Shown here: positions 1 through 5,054 of the stretch, one piece after another
How positions within the stretch are numbered: position 1 is the stretch's first letter
Layout of the letters: each line of letters opens with the position of its first letter
NCBI GenBank assembly: GCA_900553865.1
Contig: USFC01000054.1
Span: 1-10,685, forward strand
Direction of reading: 5' to 3'
Source: an uncultured Clostridium sp.
GTDB lineage: Bacteria; Bacillota; Clostridia; TANB77; CAG-508
DNA length: 10,685 nucleotides
Translations under genes and position numbers: made by a program
Notes under the pieces: generated by a model
The model's database searches: none
What the model saw: only the letters and a program-made list of their open reading frames with translations
Told to the model about the DNA's origin: nothing

Positions 1-301
1 CATTCGCCGTATTTAGGCTATTTAATCTTTCCTCTAATGCACTTAAGCCTTCTTGCTCTTCTTTTGCTGCCTGTTCCATATTTTCCTTTGCCTTTAGTGC
101 TTTTTGCATTATTCCGTTATTTCCTATTACTAAATTTATACTTACCCCTGCTAGTATTATCAGAACTACAATTGTAACCACTAGTGCTACTAATGTTATT
201 CCTTTTTCTTTCTTTACAAATTCTTTTTTTGTAAAGCTTTTTTGTGCTTGTGTGTACGCATTTGCAATACTTACACCTTTTTTTCCTTTTAAGTTCTTCA
301 T
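1..301 (-). CDS. Prepilin-like protein, N-terminal part (3' end outside window)
   Basis: One hundred codons are visible and the gene continues past the left edge. Residues 1-33 are a basic leader. The prepilin-type sequence KGITLVALVVTIVV begins at residue 33, giving a likely cleavage after G34 and a hydrophobic helix at about residues 35-59. A charged, Ala/Glu/Lys-rich helix starts at residue 65. This matches type IV pilin/pseudopilin N-termini: a prepilin peptidase would cut at the Gly and the helix would sit in the membrane until assembly. Oddities are the long leader and alanine instead of the usual glutamate at mature position 5. Many clostridial GITLVALVVTI proteins share that lack, so it may be a pilin-like surface protein rather than a true major pilin. 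The ATG at 301 has AAGGAG 9-10 bases upstream and its own promoter at 341-369. Confidence 0.8.
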   Translation of the reverse strand, partial: MKNLKGKKGVSIANAYTQAQKSFTKKEFVKKEKGITLVALVVTIVVLIILAGVSINLVIGNNGIMQKALKAKENMEQAAKEEQEGLSALEERLNSLNTAN

Positions 302-340
302 TTCACTTGTTCTCCTTTGTACTTTTTTCTTTCTTTTAGC

Positions 341-369
341 ATTATATCTAATTTGTTAATTATTGTAAA
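341..369 (-). promoter_or_regulatory. Sigma-A-type promoter for the prepilin-like gene
   Basis: On the minus strand, TTTACA (369-364) and a perfect TATAAT (346-341) are 17 bases apart. Transcription would start near 334, leaving a short leader of about 33 bases that includes the ribosome binding site at 319-311. Confidence 0.7.
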
Positions 370-430
370 TAGTTTTTGCAAATTTTCTGAATTTTCACAC
401 CAGTGTAAAATTTGTTGACCTTTATTCCAT

Positions 431-467
431 AAAAAATCGCCTTGAACTTATTTCTAAATTCAAAGCG
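431..467 (-). terminator. Rho-independent terminator, minus strand
   Basis: Arms 467-456 and 449-438 form a 12-bp stem in the minus-strand transcript (10 Watson-Crick pairs and two G-U), with a 6-base loop. A run of six U follows (436-431). It ends transcription coming from the truncated gene at 534-1421 before the prepilin promoter. Read on the plus strand the stem has two A-C mismatches and a T7 run also follows (471-477), so it may work weakly in that direction too. Confidence 0.65.
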
Positions 468-480
468 TAATTTTTTTATA

Positions 481-504
481 ATTTTGCAACCACAGTTGCA
501 AAAT
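481..504. repeat. Perfect 10-bp inverted repeat
   Basis: ATTTTGCAAC and GTTGCAAAAT flank a 4-base spacer. It forms a perfect hairpin on either strand. No T run directly follows on either strand, so it is not a standard terminator. It lies 2 bases from a second palindrome at 507-518. Confidence 0.6.
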
Positions 505-506
505 TT

Positions 507-518
507 CAGACGCGTCTG
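507..518. repeat. 12-bp perfect palindrome
   Basis: CAGACGCGTCTG is fully self-complementary and GC-rich in a very AT-rich gap. It has no loop, so a protein binding site is more likely than an RNA hairpin. It lies 16 bases past the stop codon of the truncated gene. Confidence 0.5.
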
Positions 519-533
519 GAATAATTTGTAAAG

Positions 534-1421
534 TTAATAATTAATTCTCCAATAACCTTTTTTGTTAGAACCAACTCTTTCCAATATTCCCATATCTTTT
601 AAAACTTTTATATTTCGATAAACAGTATTAGTAGCTTTATCCAATTCTTTTGCAATTTCAGGTTGTGTTATATAGTTATTATTTTCTACTAACTTAATTA
701 TTTCTATTAATGTATTAGATAATTCTGGATATTTTTCTTTTATTTTTATCTCTACATTTTTATCTACATTTACATCTACATTATCATCATTTCTCTCTAC
801 TTTTCTATACAATCTACTATAAAAAGTAACAATGAATACATCATCAATAATTTCAAATTTAGGCTCTTTCTCATCATTTTCATATGCTTGAAAAATCTTT
901 TTAATGCCACTTCCACGTCTTTCCATAAAGTCTAATCTTGAAAAGATGTCACAAACTAATTGATTTCTCCTTTGACTTGTGGGTCTTTTTAATAATTCTT
1001 CTAAAGTTTTTCCATTTCCAATTTTACCACAAGATACAATTTCGATTCTATCATCATAAAAAGCTAATTCTACATTTGTTCCTCTCATCAGATACGAACG
1101 ATGAGCCTCTGCGTTGATAAGTGCTTCACGCATAGCATCTAAATCATATTCTGGGATTGTTCTTCTTGCTAGTTTTCCACCTTCTTTAACCCAGCCGTTT
1201 GACATATGCTTTTTGATAAATTCCATTGCATTATCAATTTGGTTTAAAATGCTTCCATAAAATTCAATATCATCTTTTGCTGATAATTTATCTAATCCAT
1301 TCCAACGAGTACAAGATATAAATGAGCCAACTACTGGATTTTGGTCAGAATATAATAAAGCTGCATTTGTTAATTTTTCTCCACTTAATAAGCCAAATGA
1401 CTCTGACTCTTGTAGGTTTCC
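534..1421 (-). pseudogene. 5'-truncated AlbA_2/Schlafen-type ATP-binding protein (COG2865-like) relic
   Basis: The open frame runs 295 codons from just after an in-frame TAG (1424-1422) to TAA at 534. An ATG at 1226 gives 230 residues, but the frame upstream of it is clearly family sequence (ESFGLLSGEKLTNAALL, SCTRWNGLDK), so that ATG is internal. Recognisable parts are the end of the linker region, the GHKL-type ATPase with N-box REALINAEAHRSY, DDRIEIVS and RRGSGIKKI, then a winged-helix C-terminus (about ATG-numbered residues 165-230). The N-terminal AlbA_2 domain, usually 150 or more residues, is missing. No promoter or ribosome binding site is evident at the break, so it is probably a decayed gene. 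A short C-terminal product from the ATG at 1226 cannot be excluded. The related intact gene at 7135-8496 belongs to a different subgroup. Confidence 0.75.
753..788 (-). repeat. Three 12-bp tandem units coding D-x-N-V
   Basis: On the minus strand, GATGATAATGTA, GATGTAAATGTA and GATAAAAATGTA follow each other, encoding DDNV, DVNV and DKNV. They lie in the linker between the ATPase domain and the winged helix of the truncated gene. The 12-base period keeps the frame when the copy number changes. Confidence 0.65.
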
Positions 1422-1459
1422 CTAAAACAACAATTTATGAAACACTTGAAATATAAGGC

Positions 1460-1500
1460 TTAGATGTTTTATTAATAAGAAAATTTTATAAAACATCTAA
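1460..1500. repeat. 13-bp perfect inverted repeat between relic gene and tRNA
   Basis: TTAGATGTTTTAT (1460-1472) and ATAAAACATCTAA (1488-1500) are exact reverse complements around a 15-base spacer. No T run follows on either strand. It lies in the gene-free gap 1425-1536, 36 bases from the break in the relic gene and 36 bases before the tRNA. Nothing else was recognised in that gap. Confidence 0.6.
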
Positions 1501-1536
1501 CCAAATATCTAACTAATTTAATAATATTAAAAATAC

Positions 1537-1612
1537 TGGGGTATCGCCAAGTGGTAAGGCAACCGGCTCTGACCCGGTCATTTCGTAAGTTCGAATCTTA
1601 CTACCCCAACCA
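1537..1612 (+). tRNA. tRNA-Gln, anticodon CUG
   Basis: A full cloverleaf can be folded. The acceptor stem is TGGGGTA (1537-1543) with TACCCCA (1602-1608). The anticodon stem is ACCGG/CCGGT with loop CTCTGAC, so the anticodon is CTG at 1569-1571 and reads CAG. The T arm is GTAAG-TTCGAAT-CTTAC. The discriminator base is A1609 and CCA is encoded at 1610-1612. The TGGGGTATCGCCAAG start is typical of bacterial tRNA-Gln. The 3' end is the likely integration target of the neighbouring element, and the tRNA stays intact. Confidence 0.95.
1590..1612. other. Probable left attachment site (tRNA-Gln 3' end)
   Basis: The T arm and acceptor 3' half of the tRNA lie directly against the end of an integrase gene. 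Tyrosine integrases of genomic islands commonly use this part of a tRNA gene as the crossover core. The exact core cannot be set because the matching right copy is not in the window. Confidence 0.5.
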
Positions 1613-1616
1613 GTAA

Positions 1617-2798
1617 TTAAATATCTGCGAATGTTAAAGTATTTGAAAGAACATTTGCAGATTTATTTTTTGTATCTTTTTCTAAATGAGCATAAATATT
1701 AGCAGTAGTAGAATATGTAGAATGACCAAGCCAATCTTGAATTTCTTTCATAGGTATTCCTTTAGAAAGTAAAAGACTGGCACACGAATGCCTTAATCCA
1801 TGAAAAGTAATTTTTCTTAAAATGTTTTTATTCTTTTTCATAATCAAAGTAAAATGGTCTGTAACATATTCTGGTCTAAATAATTTGCCTGTAGAATCGA
1901 CACATATATAATCTAAATATTTTTTATTATAACTATTTCCACATAATTTTTTGTTTTCATCAATTTGTTTTTTGTGTTCTTTAAGAAGAACAATAATATC
2001 ATCAACTAATGGTAGAGTTCTGTAACTAGACTGATTTTTTGTTTTATCTTTTAAAAGTATAACTCTTTTATTATCTTTTCTGGTTTCAATGGCTTTGTGT
2101 TTAATGGTAATTGTTTTATCTTCAAAATTAAATGCATCCCATCTTAAACCTAAAACTTCACTTCTTCGCAATCCATAAAAACTAGCAAGATAAATAACTA
2201 TTTTTAAAGGATCATCTTTTATTAAGCTAAAAAGTGTATTAAGTTCAGCCTGAGAATAAAAAGTACCAATATACTGTTCTCTTTTCGGTCTTTCAATTTT
2301 ATCAGCAGGATTACTTAATATTAAGTCTAATTTTAGAGCAGTTTGCAATGACTTTCTTATAACATTATGATAATGTAATACTGTATTTCCAGTTAATTTT
2401 TTTTCATATAAAGTAGTATAAAATTCTTGAATATGAACAGGTTTTAAATCTTTAAGTAGTAATTGCTTATCTTCAAAATAATCGCAAATTTTATTCACTA
2501 TAACTTTGTAAGAATCATAAGTGTTTTCTTCAATAGTATTTTTTATAGATAATAACCATTCTTGCAAATATGCAATTAATAATTTATCTGTAGAATTATT
2601 TGTACCTTCATTATTTAAACTTTCTTTAAAATCAGCTAAAATCTCTTGCATTTTTTGATTGGCTAATCTTTTATTATTGCCTTTTTGAGATAATCCTGTA
2701 GAAACCCATTTTTGTTTTCTTTTGCCATTAATATCTTTATAATTTAAAACAACTTGATAAATATTATTTTTTATTTGTAGGCTTGCTGTTATATTCAT
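1617..2798 (-). CDS. int: Tyrosine recombinase/integrase of the element
   Basis: This 393-residue protein should catalyse insertion into and excision from the tRNA-Gln 3' end. Residues 1-60 resemble the arm-type DNA-binding domain of Tn916/phage-like integrases (NGKRKQKWVSTGLSQKG). Residues 70-165 are the SAM-like core-binding domain. The catalytic domain follows from about 178: arginine in GLRRSE (R211), the beta-hairpin lysine near 252-254 (KTKNQSSYRTLPL), H333 and R336 in HGLRH, H359 in LGHS and nucleophile Y369 in NIYAHL. Length and the full residue set are normal, so it looks active. The start has AAAGGAG 5 bases upstream. It lies downstream of the xis-like gene in the same direction and converges on the tRNA, ending 4 bases from its CCA. 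Its 3' coding end contains a plus-strand terminator hairpin (1623-1671). Confidence 0.93.
   Translation of the reverse strand: MNITASLQIKNNIYQVVLNYKDINGKRKQKWVSTGLSQKGNNKRLANQKMQEILADFKESLNNEGTNNSTDKLLIAYLQEWLLSIKNTIEENTYDSYKVIVNKICDYFEDKQLLLKDLKPVHIQEFYTTLYEKKLTGNTVLHYHNVIRKSLQTALKLDLILSNPADKIERPKREQYIGTFYSQAELNTLFSLIKDDPLKIVIYLASFYGLRRSEVLGLRWDAFNFEDKTITIKHKAIETRKDNKRVILLKDKTKNQSSYRTLPLVDDIIVLLKEHKKQIDENKKLCGNSYNKKYLDYICVDSTGKLFRPEYVTDHFTLIMKKNKNILRKITFHGLRHSCASLLLSKGIPMKEIQDWLGHSTYSTTANIYAHLEKDTKNKSANVLSNTLTFADI
1623..1671 (+). terminator. Rho-independent terminator for tRNA-Gln, inside the 3' end of int
   Basis: Arms 1623-1635 and 1650-1662 pair over 13 positions (12 Watson-Crick and one G-U on the plus strand) around a 14-base loop, followed by TTATTTTTT. 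It begins 11 bases after the tRNA CCA, so it is well placed to end the tRNA transcript. It also stops plus-strand readthrough antisense to int. It consists of the last codons of int read on the opposite strand. Confidence 0.65.
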
Positions 2799-2823
2799 TA
2801 AAACTCCTTTCTTTTCTCATAAC

Positions 2824-2891
2824 AGACTAGATTTAACCTACTATTGATATTGGTATAATAATACCCAGGTTTATAAATTAAAAGCTAGTCT
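2824..2891 (-). other. Nested inverted repeats between xis-like gene and int
   Basis: The gap has an outer pair AGACTAG (2824-2830) and CTAGTCT (2885-2891), a middle pair AACCT (2835-2839) and AGGTT (2867-2871), and an inner GGTAT/ATACC (2852-2856, 2861-2865). The outer arm overlaps the xis stop codon. In the minus transcript this would put a folded element just ahead of the int ribosome binding site (2810-2804). Alternatively the arms are integrase or excisionase arm-type sites. No T run follows, so it is not a terminator. Confidence 0.35.
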
Positions 2892-3102
2892 ATATTTCAT
2901 TTTGATTTGTTAAATAAGCAATAACATTTCTTTTTGGTATTTTGTATTGTCTACCAACTTTTAGTGCTTTTATTGTTTTATTCCTTACTAATCTATAAGC
3001 AAGTGTTATGCCAATTCCAAGCATTTCTTTTAATTGAGTGATGTCTACTAAATCAGGATATGAAGTAAACATCATTTCATAATTTTCTTTAATACTTCCC
3101 AT
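2890..3102 (-). CDS. Excisionase-like MerR/HTH_17-type DNA-binding protein
   Basis: This 70-residue protein has a single winged-helix excisionase-type domain (residues 19-65): VDITQLKEMLGI, then the recognition helix region TLAYRLVRNKTIKALKVG and the wing RQYKIPKRNVIAYL. Such proteins bind next to the attachment site and steer the integrase towards excision. Size, fold pattern and place just upstream of int all fit a Xis role. The broader family also includes other small DNA-binding proteins. The start is well supported, with AGAAAGGAGG 8 bases upstream. It is probably cotranscribed with int, with a 91-base gap between them that holds nested inverted repeats. Confidence 0.75.
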   Translation of the reverse strand: MGSIKENYEMMFTSYPDLVDITQLKEMLGIGITLAYRLVRNKTIKALKVGRQYKIPKRNVIAYLTNQNEI

Positions 3103-3134
3103 AGGGCAGACCTCCTTTCTTTAAAATTTACAAT

Positions 3135-3163
3135 AAAAAAAACTTATTAAACAATTTTAATAA
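3135..3163 (-). terminator. AT-only hairpin with T8 run upstream of the xis-like gene
   Basis: In the minus transcript TTATTAAA (3163-3156) and TTTAATAA (3151-3144) form an 8-bp stem with a 4-base loop, followed by G and eight U (3142-3135). It lies between the HTH gene stop (3170) and the xis start (3102). The stem is all A-U, so termination would be partial at most. It could lower expression of xis and int relative to the HTH gene. Confidence 0.4.
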
Positions 3164-3169
3164 ATCTCA

Positions 3170-3643
3170 TTAATAACTATAAACACATCTATTTTTATAT
3201 TTTTGTGTAGGTATTTTAATATTCATATTTACTGATCTTGGAACATCAAATCCAACTTTCAATTTCCTATCTATTACTAAATTTCCTTTATTATTAGTAT
3301 GATAAGCAGATGAGTTCCATTTTATAAAAGCATAATTTGAAATGTTACTATTACTAAATGATAGTTCCATTGAATCTTGAATTTGTTGTGCTATCATTTG
3401 CTCGTAACTGTTGTCATCTTTCTTTGGTCTATTATAAGTTTTAAAATATTCTTGTAAATAAATTTTTCTATTTTCAGAATTTTCTTTTTTTCGTTTTTCT
3501 TTTTCTTCTTTATTTCTTTTGTCAGTTCTTACTACCTTTGAAACATATTGAGTAGTAGTATCAACAATTTTTGCTATTTCATTTTGTTTTAAATGTTGAT
3601 TATAATATAAATCTAAAATTTTTTCTTTATTACTCATATTCAT
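3170..3643 (-). CDS. HTH DNA-binding protein, probable element regulator
   Basis: The product is about 155-157 residues. An N-terminal helix-turn-helix spans about residues 5-42 (KILDLYYNQHLKQNEIAKIV, then TTQYVSKVVRTD) and resembles sigma-70 region 4 or transposase-type HTH domains. A highly charged Lys/Glu stretch (about 42-75) follows. The C-terminal half, ending NIKIPTQKYKNRCVYSY, was not recognised. Two ATGs compete. The one at 3643 is only 4 bases from GGAGG, while the one at 3637 has a 10-base spacing and gives MSNKEK, so either may be used. It is the first gene after the minus promoter at 3808-3836 and faces away from the cargo operon, a typical place for an element control gene. A regulatory role is inferred from the HTH and position only. 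Confidence 0.65.
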   Translation of the reverse strand: MNMSNKEKILDLYYNQHLKQNEIAKIVDTTTQYVSKVVRTDKRNKEEKEKRKKENSENRKIYLQEYFKTYNRPKKDDNSYEQMIAQQIQDSMELSFSNSNISNYAFIKWNSSAYHTNNKGNLVIDRKLKVGFDVPRSVNMNIKIPTQKYKNRCVYSY

Positions 3644-3695
3644 TTAGCCTCCTTCTATGGTTGATTTTTTGTTTGTAAAATTTTTGACATAAGTA

Positions 3696-3705
3696 TCCTA
3701 TAGGA
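3696..3705. promoter_or_regulatory. Palindrome TCCTATAGGA, possible operator
   Basis: A perfect 10-bp palindrome lies in the leader of the minus transcript and just upstream of the plus promoter. With one unpaired base the symmetry extends to AAGT(A)TCCTA/TAGGAACTT (3691-3709). A binding site for the HTH protein at 3170-3643 is a reasonable guess, without direct evidence. Confidence 0.35.
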
Positions 3706-3739
3706 ACTTACATTTTATAATTAACTTTTTATTTCATTG

Positions 3740-3768
3740 TTGACATTTTATACTATATGTTGTATTAT
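3740..3768 (+). promoter_or_regulatory. Promoter for the cargo operon (3894 onwards)
   Basis: A perfect TTGACA (3740-3745) is followed after 17 bases by TATTAT (3763-3768). A better-matching TATAAT overlaps at 3766-3771 but with a 20-base spacer. Transcription would start near 3775, giving a leader of about 119 bases before the ATG at 3894. Confidence 0.6.
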
Positions 3769-3770
3769 AA

Positions 3771-3792
3771 TATTGTAAAAAATCTTACAATA
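3771..3792. promoter_or_regulatory. 8-bp inverted repeat between the facing promoters
   Basis: TATTGTAA (3771-3778) and TTACAATA (3785-3792) flank a 6-base spacer. It covers the predicted plus start site and lies just beyond the minus start site. It could be a shared operator or a hairpin at the 5' end of the plus transcript. Confidence 0.4.
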
Positions 3793-3807
3793 AAATTTGA
3801 TATTGTT

Positions 3808-3836
3808 ATTATATAATCATAATTTATATTTGTCAA
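3808..3836 (-). promoter_or_regulatory. Consensus promoter for the HTH/xis/int genes
   Basis: On the minus strand a perfect TTGACA (3836-3831) and a perfect TATAAT (3813-3808) are exactly 17 bases apart. Transcription would start near 3801 and run left through the plus-strand promoter to the HTH gene at 3643. No other convincing minus promoter was found between 3644 and 3893. Confidence 0.7.
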
Positions 3837-3893
3837 TACAATTTTAAATATTTTACTAAAATTTTTTACAAAATTTTTGGGGAGGAAATAGAA

Positions 3894-5024
3894 ATGAAAG
3901 AGTTACCTTCACATTTAGTATCAGAAGATTTTTATATATGGTTTAATATAAAGGAAAAAGAAGAATATTACTCAACTCCATTATATTTATATAATGTACT
4001 GAGAAAAGATACAGATAAAGAAAATGATGAAGAAAAGAAGAGAGATGAAACAAGAGTATATTTAAAGTTGGAAAAAGATATTTCTAAAACAAAATTAAAT
4101 AGAAAAAAGGAAATTATAAAACATCCTTCAACTATTTATATTCATTATGCAGAAAGTATAGGAATGTTACTAATTAATTTTCTAAATGCTGACTTTTCTT
4201 CTTTTGCCTCTGCATATAATACTTTCTTTTATGCCTATGGTTTTGAACTTATAAAAGAATATGTACCTTACATATATTCAAAGAATGATGAATTTATAAC
4301 AGATATAGAATTTATGGATATGCTAGAAGATATTTATAATACAAGTTTAGATGATTTATTAGAATGGCAAGAGAATTTTAGAAAATGTGTGGATTTTGTA
4401 TATAACTTAAATGGAAATGAAGAATATAAGGAACAGTCTATATATTCAAAGTTTGTTGCATACACAATAAAAAATGATATTTATACATATTCACAAGATG
4501 TGGAAGTAATTTTAGACAATTATATAAATATACATAATCGTCATCACAATGAGAGAATTGAACATTTGATGAAAGGTATTGAAGATAAAGATCCAAACTT
4601 AGAATTGCATAATGTTTATACAAGTACAAAATTAAGAAGTATTTGCTTTACAATATTAGATCAACTTGTAAGACAAGAAAATCTACCAATTAAAACTTGC
4701 CAAATTTGTGGTAGGTACTTTATTCCAACATTTAGGCAAAATGAAATATATTGTGATTTACCCAATGTTGATGGTAGTGCAACTTGTAGAGAGAAAGGTG
4801 CAACTATAAATTATAAAAAGAATTTGGAGAGTGTTCCTGCTTTAGGTTTATATAGAAAGATGTATCAACAGAAGGTTATGGTTGTTTATAGAAATAAAGA
4901 AGATAAAAAGATAAAGAAAGATTTTGATAAATGGAAAAAAGAGGCACAGGCAAAGATAAAGCTATTTAAACAAGACAAATTAGATGAAGATACTTTGTAT
5001 AAATGGATGGAAGAAAATAAATAA
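3894..5024 (+). CDS. Zinc-finger protein resembling DUF6076, first gene of cargo operon
   Basis: The 376-residue protein has a mostly helical, acidic and aromatic-rich body (1-260) and a C-terminal treble-clef-like zinc site. Its four cysteines are C269 and C272 in CQICGRYF, C287 in IYC and C298 in TCREKG, followed by a basic helical tail (305-376). The pattern CxxCGRYFIP...YC...TCREKG recalls DUF6076-type proteins from Firmicutes mobile regions, whose function is unknown to me. There is no signal peptide or clear membrane helix, so it is probably cytoplasmic and may bind nucleic acid through the zinc finger and basic tail. The start is clear, with GGGGAGG about 8 bases before ATG 3894. It lies 30 bases ahead of the OLD gene in the same direction, suggesting a shared transcript. 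The family assignment is from memory of the motif. Confidence 0.65.
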   Translation: MKELPSHLVSEDFYIWFNIKEKEEYYSTPLYLYNVLRKDTDKENDEEKKRDETRVYLKLEKDISKTKLNRKKEIIKHPSTIYIHYAESIGMLLINFLNADFSSFASAYNTFFYAYGFELIKEYVPYIYSKNDEFITDIEFMDMLEDIYNTSLDDLLEWQENFRKCVDFVYNLNGNEEYKEQSIYSKFVAYTIKNDIYTYSQDVEVILDNYINIHNRHHNERIEHLMKGIEDKDPNLELHNVYTSTKLRSICFTILDQLVRQENLPIKTCQICGRYFIPTFRQNEIYCDLPNVDGSATCREKGATINYKKNLESVPALGLYRKMYQQKVMVVYRNKEDKKIKKDFDKWKKEAQAKIKLFKQDKLDEDTLYKWMEENK

Positions 5025-5054
5025 AATAGTTACTATAATAATGGAAGTGAAAAT

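Noticed and set aside
391..410. Dyad around ACACCAGTGT upstream of the prepilin promoter as an operator
   Set aside because: Only 4 pairs, a mismatch and 3 A-T pairs around a 2-base centre. Too weak in AT-rich sequence to call.
534..1226. Complete 230-aa ATP-binding protein starting at ATG 1226
   Set aside because: Strong family sequence continues 65 codons upstream in the same frame, so this ATG is internal to a truncated gene.
3684..3721. Plus-strand TTGACA (3684-3689) with TATAAT (3716-3721) as a promoter
   Set aside because: The spacer would be 26 bases, far from the usual 16-18.
4438..4629. Minus-strand open frame of 63 codons
   Set aside because: Lies wholly inside the zinc-finger protein gene on the opposite strand, with no ribosome binding site and no recognisable product.
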